From DUZB01 sp964407525 (GTDB lineage Bacteria > Desulfobacterota > DSM-4660 > Desulfatiglandales > Desulfatiglandaceae): a stretch of DNA of 13,397 bases. Made by a program: the position numbers and the translations under genes. Positions 7,054 through 13,397 of this stretch are shown here, piece by piece (the stretch's first letter is position 1; every line of letters starts with the position of its first letter). The notes under the pieces are model-generated. The model made no database searches, had not been told where the DNA came from, and worked only from the letters and a program-made list of their open reading frames with translations. The stretch spans positions 1-13,397 of the forward strand of contig CAYOWC010000116.1 in NCBI GenBank assembly GCA_964407525.1, given 5' to 3'.

Positions 7054-8142
7054 ATGCGTGTTTTGATGTATTACAGCAACCGGGATGTTCGTGTGGAAGA
7101 GTTGCCCGTTCCCGAGATCGGACCAGGCGAATTGCTCATGAAAGTAGTTGCCAGCGGCATATGCGGCAGCGATGTAATGGAATGGTACCGCAGGGACAAA
7201 GTTCCCCTGGTCCTTGGGCATGAGGTTGCCGGCGAGGTTGTGGAAGTGGGAGAGGGGGTCCGGAAATTCAACCCAGGCGATCGGGTTGCCGCGACCCACC
7301 ATGTTCCCTGCAATACCTGCCACTATTGTCTTAACGGGCATCATACGGTTTGCGAGACCCTTTTAAAGGGTACCCACTTTGATCCGGGGGGATTTGCAGA
7401 ATATATCCGGGTTCCCGCCATCAATGTGGATCGGGGAGTTTTCCCTGTTCCCGAGGGTGTTTCCTATGAAGAAGCGTCATTTATGGAGCCGCTGGCATGT
7501 GTTTTAAGAGGGCAGAAAAATGCCCGTATCCGCCCCGGCCAGACGGTTCTTGTTCTTGGAAGCGGCATATCGGGATTGCTCCATGTGGGACTTGCCAAAG
7601 CTTTAGGCGCAGGCCTGGTAATAGCGGCGGATACCATACCATATCGGCTTGAAAAGGCCCGGACCATGGGCGCCCACGTGGCGTTAAATGCTGATGAGGA
7701 CCTTGTCTCTGCGGTGCGGCGTGCAAATGAAGGACGTCTGGCGGACGTCGTGATCATCTGCTTTGACGGGTTCATTCCCCTTGCATTTAAAACTGTAGAG
7801 AAGGGAGGGACCATTCTCTTTTTTGCAGGCGCCGGCGAAGGGGATACCATTCCCGTTCCGATCAATGATATCTTCTGGAGAACGGAAATTACCCTCACCA
7901 GTTCCTATGCAGGAGCTCCTTCCGATTGCAGGGAGGCCCTCAGCTTGATAAAAGCGGGGGCAGTTCCGGTTCAGGAAACCATCACGGGGAAGCTGGCCCT
8001 GGAAGAGGCCTCTACCGGTTTCCAGATGGTCTGTTCCCCAACCGAGCATGAATGTGTAAAGGTTATTCTTGAGCCCAACCGGAAGGGAAGCAAGAAAAAA
8101 ACAAAGGCCGGATCCAATTTTGAATCCGGCCTAAATGCTTGA
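7054..8142 (+). CDS. Zinc-dependent medium-chain dehydrogenase (sorbitol/threonine dehydrogenase-like)
   Basis: 362 aa cytosolic oxidoreductase acting on a sugar, polyol or alcohol with NAD(H). Catalytic zinc ligands are C37, H56-E57 and, in the polyol dehydrogenase manner, E145 in MEPLAC. The structural zinc site is C86, C89, C92 and C100. The Rossmann motif is G169-S-G-I-S-G, and the next strand ends in an Asp (AADT), which favours NAD over NADP. ATG 7054 is preferred, with AAAGG at 7036-7040 rather far upstream; the frame opens earlier at TTG 7003, but that stretch abuts a repeat and adds nothing family-like. The last residues (KKKTKAGSNFESGLNA) are encoded by the inverted repeat that terminates the opposing tRNA-Val transcript, so the tail is probably not a family feature. 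A polyol-phosphate dehydrogenase role in glycan precursor supply is possible but unproven. Confidence 0.88.
   Translation: MRVLMYYSNRDVRVEELPVPEIGPGELLMKVVASGICGSDVMEWYRRDKVPLVLGHEVAGEVVEVGEGVRKFNPGDRVAATHHVPCNTCHYCLNGHHTVCETLLKGTHFDPGGFAEYIRVPAINVDRGVFPVPEGVSYEEASFMEPLACVLRGQKNARIRPGQTVLVLGSGISGLLHVGLAKALGAGLVIAADTIPYRLEKARTMGAHVALNADEDLVSAVRRANEGRLADVVIICFDGFIPLAFKTVEKGGTILFFAGAGEGDTIPVPINDIFWRTEITLTSSYAGAPSDCREALSLIKAGAVPVQETITGKLALEEASTGFQMVCSPTEHECVKVILEPNRKGSKKKTKAGSNFESGLNA
8095..8132 (-). terminator. Intrinsic terminator for the tRNA-Val/pgsA transcript, inside the opposing dehydrogenase gene
   Basis: Arms 8105-8116 and 8121-8132 close a tetraloop. Nine outer pairs are Watson-Crick; C8114 facing A8123 is a mismatch on the plus strand but a G-U wobble on minus-strand RNA. 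Downstream on the minus strand comes TTTG and then seven T (8101-8095). Strand-specific pairing and the T-run point to the minus strand. The plus side has only TAAATGCTTGATTTT, a poor T-run. It lies 18 bp past the CCA end of tRNA-Val. Confidence 0.85.
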
Positions 8143-8150
8143 TTTTATCC

Positions 8151-8225
8151 TGGTAGGCACGAAGGGATTTGAACCCTTGACCCCTACCGTGTCAGGGTAG
8201 TGCTCTCCCCCTGAGCTACGTGCCT
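8151..8225 (-). tRNA. tRNA-Val(GAC)
   Basis: 75 nt with CCA encoded. It folds as acceptor AGGCACG/CGTGCCT with discriminator A, D arm GCTC/GAGC, anticodon arm CTACC/GGTAG with loop CTGACAC (anticodon GAC, valine), a 5-nt variable loop and T arm AAGGG/CCCTT with loop TTCAAAT. All stems are fully paired. Its 3' end points at the surface-glycan genes, and a minus-strand terminator follows directly. Confidence 0.96.
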
Positions 8226-8237
8226 ATGATCCTTTAT

Positions 8238-8266
8238 TCTTTATCAGTATGAGTCCCCCATGTCAA
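8238..8266 (-). promoter_or_regulatory. Candidate sigma-70 promoter of tRNA-Val
   Basis: A perfect -35 box TTGACA (8266-8261 on the minus strand) lies 17 bp from TAAAGA (8243-8238), which matches the -10 consensus at only three of six positions. The predicted start would be a few bases before the mature tRNA. The poor -10 keeps confidence moderate. Confidence 0.42.
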
Positions 8267-8303
8267 GATCATTCCTTACGGCAATTGTTATTATGATTGA
8301 AGA

Positions 8304-8873
8304 TCAAAATAAGGCCGTTTTATCTTCCGTGGATTCTTCTCCTATTATCAGAAACCAAGATCGCATATAGTGAAGTCCGGATGCGATGGTCATAATTCCC
8401 GTAGCCCAGTATACCAGAAATATATATCCGGAAAACAGGTGGAAGTGGTTTCTGATAAGAACCAGAAAAACCGCCCCAAGTTGAAGGCAGGTGGTTATTT
8501 TGCTGAGCATGGAAGGCCGTATCTTCAGATGCCCCCGATACAGAAACAGAATCAATACGCCTAATAAAATAAGGAGATCTCTCGTAATAACGATGACGGC
8601 AAGCCATGACGGAATATGATCCTGGACAGCAAGCACGACAAAAGCGGCTACCAGCAGGATTTTGTCTGCTAAAGGGTCAAGAAAGGCTCCTAACCGACTT
8701 TTTTGGTTGAATACTCTGGCGACGAGACCATCTGCTCCATCACTTATCCCTGCTATGACAAATACATACAGGGCTTCCAGGAACTGGTCATTCAATAGAT
8801 AGATAATGAAAATCGGCGCCAGTATGATTCTGATGGTGGTGATCAGATTGGGAACGGTCATGGTTGAATTCAC
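8304..8873 (-). CDS. pgsA: CDP-diacylglycerol-glycerol-3-phosphate 3-phosphatidyltransferase
   Basis: 189 aa integral membrane enzyme of the CDP-alcohol phosphatidyltransferase family, expected to make phosphatidylglycerol phosphate, the committed step to phosphatidylglycerol and cardiolipin. The metal and CDP motif is complete: D45, D48-G-L-V-A-R53, eight residues, G62, D66 and D70. About six hydrophobic helices span the chain, and the length is typical of PgsA. The start GTG 8873 overlaps the stop of the upstream exported-protein gene as GTGA, so the pair is translationally coupled; ATG 8861 in the same frame is an alternative. The N-terminal VPNLITTIRIILAP is PgsA-like. Another CDP-alcohol transferase with a different acceptor cannot be fully excluded. 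The gene is followed by tRNA-Val on the same strand. Confidence 0.87.
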   Translation of the reverse strand: MNSTMTVPNLITTIRIILAPIFIIYLLNDQFLEALYVFVIAGISDGADGLVARVFNQKSRLGAFLDPLADKILLVAAFVVLAVQDHIPSWLAVIVITRDLLILLGVLILFLYRGHLKIRPSMLSKITTCLQLGAVFLVLIRNHFHLFSGYIFLVYWATGIMTIASGLHYMRSWFLIIGEESTEDKTALF

Positions 8874-10057
8874 TCTAAGTTCAGGATAGTGTTTCCTTCT
8901 TCAGACCGGCTCAGATGAATGGGGAAGGGAAGCTTTGGATGATTTAGGATGTCGCCCAAGAATTTCTCTTTTCCGCCCTTATATTGAATCGATATGGTTA
9001 CGGAGTCTCCTCGAATTCTACTGGAAATAGCGGAGGTTATACCAGGTACGGCAGTCATGAGAAAATCCTTGAAACTCATGAATTGCTTGAAATTACGCAA
9101 ACCGGCTAATGTCATCTCAAAATGATTGATCTCTCCTTTTTGGACTTCCATCCCTTGAACAATACAGGCATAAAATGGGGAGGTCAGAGAGACGGCAATT
9201 TTCTGCAGGGCTTCAAAGATCTTCTCCGTATCTCCAAGGTCCAGTTTTGTCTCTTGAAACCGGGTTTCCTTACAGATTAAAACACCCCCTGCCACGTCTG
9301 CGGCTTCGAGGTTCACATAGATATCCCCGTCTTCTGAAATTCTGCTGTTTCCAAAGATGACCACGTCCACTGAAAGAAGTTTTCCCCATGCAAGGGCATC
9401 TGCCAGGGATGGATTGGAGCCTGACGCAGGTGAGGAGAACGTTGCTTCGGGGGGAATTGAGGTGCGATTGATGGGGTCGAACCCTCTTTCTTGGAATGCC
9501 CTGGTCAGAGCTAATTCTGTGGGACTCATGACGGCATAGGCATCCACGTCTTTCCACCAGTGTGACTCCACTTCTCCAAGCGTTTCCAGGACCATGAAAA
9601 GCAGGTTTACCGCATCAGGGGGCTCTTCTCCGGGTGTAATGCCGCTTTTTTTCAGTCTTTCGGCGATCATCTCCTGGTTTACTTTAAGTTTTAAAAGAAC
9701 CGTGTATTTCTGGTCTGTTCGGTTTTCCGCAAGAATGTTGAAGTTTTCGATCCCCTCTCTGGCATTGGGAATGATCTCTTCAAGAACCCTTTCAAAATTC
9801 TGAACCATTCCCTGGCTTCCAAGCAGATTCAAGAGGTAGAGTTCAGCTCCTTTCATGAGCGCCGATGAAATAGCCTGCTTTTTTGCACGGGCCAGATTCC
9901 CGCCTGTAATAGAACTGCTTCCTATGGCTAAAATTTCCCTGTTTTCGTTCGTTTGCCCCGCTTCTGCCGTTGAAATCGTCGGCAAGAGGAGAAACAGAGA
10001 AAAAGCGAGCAGGGATGCAGTACCTGCTTTGAGGATGGTAATGAAATGCTTATTCAT
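8870..10057 (-). CDS. Exported FlgT-like protein of unknown function
   Basis: 395 aa. A Sec signal peptide is clear: basic MNKH start, hydrophobic core to about residue 28, and A31-E-A33 before G34 as the likely cut; there is no lipobox Cys, so the product is periplasmic or loosely outer-membrane-bound. After it, SSITGGNLARAKKQAISSALMKGAELYLLNLLG resembles the N-terminal domain of FlgT-like proteins, which begins with a run of Ala, Arg and Lys after a short strand. A middle segment, AWGKLLSVDVVIFGNSRIS with GDIYVNLEAADVAGGVLI, looks like the anticodon-binding or TolB/CsgG-type fold used in outer-membrane assembly factors. No flagellar gene is nearby, so a flagellar role is not supported here. 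The 4-bp GTGA overlap with pgsA implies co-expression with phospholipid synthesis. Fold-level statements are inferred from pattern only. Confidence 0.7.
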   Translation of the reverse strand: MNKHFITILKAGTASLLAFSLFLLLPTISTAEAGQTNENREILAIGSSSITGGNLARAKKQAISSALMKGAELYLLNLLGSQGMVQNFERVLEEIIPNAREGIENFNILAENRTDQKYTVLLKLKVNQEMIAERLKKSGITPGEEPPDAVNLLFMVLETLGEVESHWWKDVDAYAVMSPTELALTRAFQERGFDPINRTSIPPEATFSSPASGSNPSLADALAWGKLLSVDVVIFGNSRISEDGDIYVNLEAADVAGGVLICKETRFQETKLDLGDTEKIFEALQKIAVSLTSPFYACIVQGMEVQKGEINHFEMTLAGLRNFKQFMSFKDFLMTAVPGITSAISSRIRGDSVTISIQYKGGKEKFLGDILNHPKLPFPIHLSRSEEGNTILNLE

Positions 10058-10133
10058 GATAATTCTCGTGCGAAATAATTAGAAACTGGAAAATTGAAAT
10101 TTGTCTAAGATCCCGTCTTTATCTGGGAAACTG

Positions 10134-10155
10134 GGGTGTCTCAAACCTGACACCC
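10134..10155. other. Inverted repeat in the miaA-exported protein gap
   Basis: A 7-bp perfect stem GGGTGTC (10134-10140) / GACACCC (10149-10155) with an 8-nt loop. No T-run follows on either strand, so termination is unlikely. It lies in the 189-bp gap between miaA and the exported-protein gene and could affect mRNA stability or be a binding site. Confidence 0.4.
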
Positions 10156-10167
10156 GAAACCTGTCCT

Positions 10168-10195
10168 TCTCTGCGTCTTCGCGTCTTTGCGCGAG
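10168..10195 (-). repeat. CGC-rich near-octamer repeat fragment
   Basis: On the minus strand this reads CTCGCGCAAAGACGCG and continues in units of about 8 bases with the CGC-R-A-AGR pattern. It shares TCTGCGTCT and TGCGCGA with the fragment at 2577-2607 (plus-strand spelling) and resembles the flank of the ~70-bp elements. No hairpin of the GAACGGA type accompanies it. Confidence 0.5.
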
Positions 10196-10246
10196 AACGT
10201 CAGTTTGTTAAACGATCCTTTCAAATAGGCAATCCAGCGCGAAAGG

Positions 10247-11179
10247 TCAAGCAGTTTTCCTCAATAATGCCTTTATCAATTCCACAGCGTCCGGTGCTTC
10301 TTCCGGATGAATCCATCTGACTTCGGGATCTGCTTTGAACCAGGTTATCTGCCTCTTGGCATATCTTCTTGTATCTTTTTTCATATTTTCCAAGGCTATG
10401 TCGTACGACCAAGTTCCTTGAATGTGTTTTACGGCATGTCTGTATCCGATGGCGCCCATTGACTTGAGTTCGGGAGAGTACCCCATTTTAAGCAGTTTTT
10501 CAGTCTCTTCGATCAGGCCGTTTTCAAACATCATTACGGTCCTCTCATTGATCCGGTCGTAAAGCTCCTCCCTGTCCCATTTCAGACAGAATTTGAGGGC
10601 GTTCAATGTCTTTTGTCCGAACCGGTGGCCTTTCCTTGTTTCGGATGCCTTGCGTTTTGTCAGTTGAAACAGCTCAAGAGCTCGAATGATTCGGAATTGG
10701 TCATTTGGATGAATTTTTTCGGCACTTTCCGGATCGAGATCTTTCAGCCTGGCATAAAGTTTCCCCCCACCGTCTGTTTCCCATTCCTGTTTCAACTTTT
10801 CCTTCAAGGCCGGGTTGGAGGGAGGCGATGGAATAATTCCGCCAAGCAGGGTCTTGATATAAAGTCCGGTTCCGCCCACCACAAAGCAGACATTTTTTCT
10901 CTGACGAATATCTTCGATTACAGGAAGCGCCAGATGGCGGTAGATGGCCGTGTTGAATTCCTCGTTGGGATTGACAATATCAAGAAGATGATGAGGGATT
11001 CCTTTTTTTTCTTCTTCAGTAGGTTTTGCCGTGCCGATATGCATTTCCCGATAGACCTGCATGGAATCGGCATTGACAATTTCACCATGAAGGGCCTTGG
11101 CCAGTTCAACGGAAAACGTTGTTTTACCGCTGGCGGTTGGACCTGCAATGACTACCACATCAGGTTTCGTGGTTTTCAC
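10247..11179 (-). CDS. miaA: tRNA dimethylallyltransferase (isopentenyl-tRNA synthase)
   Basis: 310 aa soluble enzyme that transfers a dimethylallyl group from its diphosphate to N6 of A37 in tRNAs reading UNN codons. The P-loop is G13-P-T-A-S-G-K19-T-T. D38-S-M-Q-V-Y43 and the VGGTGLY segment (101-107) are the expected substrate-binding motifs, and the length is typical. The start is GTG 11179, overlapping the mutL stop by one base (TAGTG), with AGGGTGG close upstream inside the end of mutL; this indicates an operon with mutL, an arrangement found in many bacteria. It is followed by a 189-bp gap before the exported-protein gene, without a strong terminator, so downstream genes may share its transcript. 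Confidence 0.96.
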   Translation of the reverse strand: MKTTKPDVVVIAGPTASGKTTFSVELAKALHGEIVNADSMQVYREMHIGTAKPTEEEKKGIPHHLLDIVNPNEEFNTAIYRHLALPVIEDIRQRKNVCFVVGGTGLYIKTLLGGIIPSPPSNPALKEKLKQEWETDGGGKLYARLKDLDPESAEKIHPNDQFRIIRALELFQLTKRKASETRKGHRFGQKTLNALKFCLKWDREELYDRINERTVMMFENGLIEETEKLLKMGYSPELKSMGAIGYRHAVKHIQGTWSYDIALENMKKDTRRYAKRQITWFKADPEVRWIHPEEAPDAVELIKALLRKTA

Positions 11180-12903
11180 TACACCACCCTTTTAAACATT
11201 TTTTCGATCTCATAATAGGAGAACTGCTTTATTATGGGCCTTCCATGTGGGCAGTTGGTTGGAATATCCATTTTCCTGAGTTGGTCAATGAGCAGGCGCA
11301 TTTCTTCCACATTCATATTTTGTCCTGCGCGAATGGCGCCATGGCAGGCCATCACGGTTACGGCGTCGTCCATAAATGAGGTAAAATCTGCATTATTTCC
11401 TTCTATTCGTGAAAGGAGTTCGGATACCATGGCTGCCCAGTCAACGTCCCGTAGCAGGGCAGGAACAGCCCGCAGGAGAAAGGTGTTTCCCCCAAAGTGA
11501 TCTATTTCCAGTCCAAACTGGTTCAGGTCATCTCCTTTTTCAAGGGCGACGGTTGTTTCCCTCACGGACAGTTCAATTTCAAACGGAATAAGCAGTGCCT
11601 GTGTTTCCACTGTGGCAGTCTCAAAGGCTTTTTTCAGGTTTTCATAAACGATTCTTTCATGGGCGGCATGCTGGTCAATAAGAAGAAGCCCATCGTTGGA
11701 CTGGCAGAGGATGTAGGTACCACCCAATTGACCGATGACCTGAAGTTCTTTCTCCACAGAGCATTTTTCTGCAGGGGGTGTGGTTTCCGGATGAGGTTCG
11801 GGCACCTCTCCTGTATATGCCCATTTCCCTTCTGATACAGATGTCAGAGGAGTTTGCAGCCGATACACGGATTCACGCTCAGGTACGGTTGGAGGTGAAC
11901 TTGCGGAGAATTGGAGGCCTGGAGAGAGCATTTTTTCGATACCGCCTGAAACAGCCTGGAAAACATCCTGAGGATTTCTGAATTTTACCTCCTGTTTGGT
12001 TGGGTGGACGTTCATGTCCACGAGAGAAGGATGCATCTCGATGAAAACAACGACCTGAGGAAACCTGCCCTTCATCAGGCGCTGTCCATATCCTTCCATA
12101 ACGGCCTTTACAATAGTACGATCCCGGATGTTTCGGCCATTGATATAGCAGAAAAGCCTGTCGCTTCGACTCCTGGTGAAATCAGATGGGGCAGCGAAGA
12201 TTCTGATGGTAAAACTGTCCTGTTTTACCGTGCTTTCGAGGATTGCTCTGCTTGCTTCCTTGCCCATAATCGCCGAGAGCCGCAGGCGGGGATCACCGGA
12301 TGCCGGCAGGTTCAATGCGGTTCTGGGGCCGTCTTCCAGCCTGAAATGAATGTTGGGAAATGGCAGAGATGTTCGCAGGAAAAGATTTGTGATGTGGTTT
12401 TTCTCGGTCTGCGGAGAGCGAAGGAATTTTCGTCTTCCGGGTACATTAAAGAAGAGATCCTGTAGTTCGGTGATGGTCCCTGAAGGAGCACCTGCCTCTT
12501 CAATGGTAAGCAGTTTTCCTCCGGAAATCCGGAGTTTGTTGCCTGTAAGTTCACCCCGTGGGACCGAGGTAATGCTCATGCGGGAAATGGAAGCCATGCT
12601 TGGGAGTGCTTCTCCTCTGAAACCGAGGGTTTTTACCTGCAGAAGATCTGAAGCTTCTCTTATCTTGCTGGTTGCATGCCTTTCCACACACAAGAGAAGA
12701 TCATCCCTGGACATCCCTTCCCCGTTATCGACAATTTTGATCAGCTTTTTTCCACCGTTTTCGATTCGAACAGTAATTCGATCCGCACCGGCATCAATGC
12801 TGTTGTCTATCAGCTCTCGAACGACCGAGGCAGGCCGCTCGATAATTTCGCCGGCCGCGATCTGAGTAGCTACTTTTTCAGGGAGAATTCTGATTGTGTT
12901 CAT
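11179..12903 (-). CDS. mutL: DNA mismatch repair protein MutL, endonuclease type
   Basis: 574 aa. MutL dimers link mismatch recognition by MutS to strand nicking and removal. The N-terminal GHKL ATPase region has the family opening with IAAGEIIERPASVV, catalytic E30 and Mg-binding N34 (RELIDNSIDAGA), then DNGEGM and TLGFRGEAL. The C-terminal dimerisation region contains D410-Q-H-A-x2-E416-x4-E421, A-C520-H-G-A and C551-P-H-G-R-P, the metal-binding set of nicking MutL proteins found in bacteria that lack MutH. So it should cut DNA itself. A poorly conserved linker at about 330-385 is rich in Pro, Ser and Glu, as usual. It starts at ATG 12903 with only a weak ribosome site and shares its end with miaA. 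mutS is not in the window. Confidence 0.97.
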   Translation of the reverse strand: MNTIRILPEKVATQIAAGEIIERPASVVRELIDNSIDAGADRITVRIENGGKKLIKIVDNGEGMSRDDLLLCVERHATSKIREASDLLQVKTLGFRGEALPSMASISRMSITSVPRGELTGNKLRISGGKLLTIEEAGAPSGTITELQDLFFNVPGRRKFLRSPQTEKNHITNLFLRTSLPFPNIHFRLEDGPRTALNLPASGDPRLRLSAIMGKEASRAILESTVKQDSFTIRIFAAPSDFTRSRSDRLFCYINGRNIRDRTIVKAVMEGYGQRLMKGRFPQVVVFIEMHPSLVDMNVHPTKQEVKFRNPQDVFQAVSGGIEKMLSPGLQFSASSPPTVPERESVYRLQTPLTSVSEGKWAYTGEVPEPHPETTPPAEKCSVEKELQVIGQLGGTYILCQSNDGLLLIDQHAAHERIVYENLKKAFETATVETQALLIPFEIELSVRETTVALEKGDDLNQFGLEIDHFGGNTFLLRAVPALLRDVDWAAMVSELLSRIEGNNADFTSFMDDAVTVMACHGAIRAGQNMNVEEMRLLIDQLRKMDIPTNCPHGRPIIKQFSYYEIEKMFKRVV

Positions 12904-12966
12904 AATGCCCGTTCATGTTGTCTGTTTACAGTTTAAGATTTTATTGGTTGATTATGCCAAAATTAA

Positions 12967-13002
12967 AAAAGCCTGTCACGCGATAATTCGAGACAGGCTT
13001 TT
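12967..13002. terminator. Bidirectional intrinsic terminator between the GIY-YIG gene and mutL
   Basis: Arms 12967-12977 and 12992-13002 form a perfect 11-bp stem (AAAAGCCTGTC / GACAGGCTTTT) around a 14-nt loop. On the minus strand the stem is followed by six T; on the plus strand by TTTTGTTGTTTTTTT. The hairpin would end the GIY-YIG transcript (minus) and insulate mutL. There is no plus-strand gene feeding into it in this window. Confidence 0.85.
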
Positions 13003-13031
13003 GTTGTTTTTTTGGTGGGGAGGGTTCCGAG

Positions 13032-13289
13032 TCAGGACTCACGGGATATCCTAACCAATTTTTCGATGAAAGTTATCCTTTTGTGTCGCTTTATTTCTGA
13101 TTCCCTCTTTGCCGCCGACGATCTATCGGAAAATTCCTCATGATAAACCACCTTCCAAGGGCGTTTGACTCTGGTGTATTTTGATCGGCCTTGGTTATGG
13201 CGTTGGATTCGGTCATCAAGATCGTTCGTGGAACCGACGTAATAACTTCCGTCTTTTTCAGACTGGAGTATGTAAACAAAGCAAGTCAT
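13032..13289 (-). CDS. GIY-YIG domain small nuclease-like protein
   Basis: 85 aa, a stand-alone GIY-YIG domain of the YhbQ/UPF0213 type. Visible motif parts are V5-Y6-I7, Y17-V18-G19, R27, H31-N32, a KYTR segment, RPWKVVY and the late E63 in AKRESEIKR, which covers the expected catalytic Arg and Glu. The length is normal for the group, whose in vivo role is uncertain; DNA nicking or repair functions have been suggested for relatives. ATG 13289 lies directly after the T-run of the preceding tRNA terminator, and no ribosome site is evident, so expression may depend on read-through or a leaderless message. A strong terminator follows. It does not look like part of a homing endonuclease or mobile intron. 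Confidence 0.87.
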   Translation of the reverse strand: MTCFVYILQSEKDGSYYVGSTNDLDDRIQRHNQGRSKYTRVKRPWKVVYHEEFSDRSSAAKRESEIKRHKRITFIEKLVRISRES

Positions 13290-13291
13290 GC

Positions 13292-13337
13292 AAAAAAATA
13301 GGCCTGTACGCCATTATATAAGGAGTAACAAGCCTAT
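13292..13337 (-). terminator. Intrinsic terminator of the tRNA-Asp transcript
   Basis: Arms 13298-13307 and 13328-13337 form a 10-bp stem on minus-strand RNA with one G-U wobble (a C-A mismatch on the plus strand), around a 20-nt loop, followed by seven T (13298-13292, the first shared with the stem). It starts 10 bp after the tRNA CCA end and finishes 2 bp before the GIY-YIG start codon. Confidence 0.65.
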
Positions 13338-13347
13338 CCTATTTTTG

Positions 13348-13397
13348 TGGCGGGGACGACGAGACTCGAACTCGCGACCTCCGGCGTGACAGGCCGG
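13348..13397 (-). tRNA. tRNA-Asp(GTC), 5' part beyond the window
   Basis: The 3' 50 nt are present. Anticodon arm CCGGC/GCCGG with loop CTGTCAC gives anticodon GTC (aspartate). A 5-nt variable loop, the T arm with loop TTCGAGT, the 3' acceptor strand CGTCCCC, discriminator G and encoded CCA follow. The acceptor 5' strand and D arm are cut off by the window edge, so the first half is not visible. Confidence 0.92.

Noticed and set aside
8151..8190. Duplicated tRNA-Val 3' end as an att site
   Set aside because: No second copy of the tRNA 3' segment was found when reading the window, so integration is not supported within it.
10134..10155. Terminator between miaA and the exported-protein gene
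   Set aside because: Good 7-bp stem but no T-run on either strand.
10613..11215. Plus-strand open frame opposite miaA
   Set aside because: Mirror of a conserved gene with P-loop and substrate motifs; the translation is phenylalanine-rich without domain features.
12904..12965. Promoter for mutL
   Set aside because: TTGGCA is present on the minus strand, but no acceptable -10 lies at 16-18 bp; the best candidate (TAAACT) is at about 19 bp with four of six matches.

Overview
The window looks like a piece of a Gram-negative bacterial chromosome, most plausibly from a Desulfobacterota (former deltaproteobacterial) lineage. This is inferred from the overall gene style, the mutL-miaA-secreted protein-pgsA gene order, and the CGC-rich intergenic repeats. 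No 16S or other taxonomic marker is present, so the assignment is soft.

Left half (about 1-8142, all + strand): a surface-glycan gene set. It holds a single-chain transketolase-like enzyme (256-2247), a predicted surface carbohydrate biosynthesis protein of GT-B-like character (2613-4040), a GT4 glycosyltransferase (4037-5167), a fused membrane-ATPase ABC exporter of the MsbA/PglK type (5157-6866) and a zinc-dependent medium-chain dehydrogenase (7054-8142). The middle three genes overlap end to start (ATGA, then 11 bp) and are clearly one translational unit. The likely logic is that the transketolase and dehydrogenase make or modify a sugar or polyol precursor, the two transferase-like proteins build the glycan, and the ABC protein moves a lipid-linked product across the inner membrane. 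The exact product cannot be read from the sequence. The three gaps beside these genes carry four copies of a ~70-bp palindromic repeat whose hairpin arms show compensatory base changes.

Right half (8151-13397, all - strand): conserved housekeeping genes. Read in transcription order they are a truncated tRNA-Asp(GTC) at the window edge, a small GIY-YIG domain protein, mutL, miaA, an exported FlgT-like protein of unknown role, pgsA and tRNA-Val(GAC). mutL/miaA and exported protein/pgsA are each overlapped at the stop/start. Three minus-strand terminators punctuate this strand. One of them, behind tRNA-Val, lies inside the last codons of the convergent dehydrogenase gene, so the accessory and housekeeping halves meet there.

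The most unusual items are the covarying ~70-bp repeat family and the inverted pair of copies with complementary loops at 2270-2478, the terminator embedded in an antisense coding tail, and the exported FlgT-like protein translationally coupled to pgsA. No CRISPR array, transposase, integrase or recognised defence system is visible.
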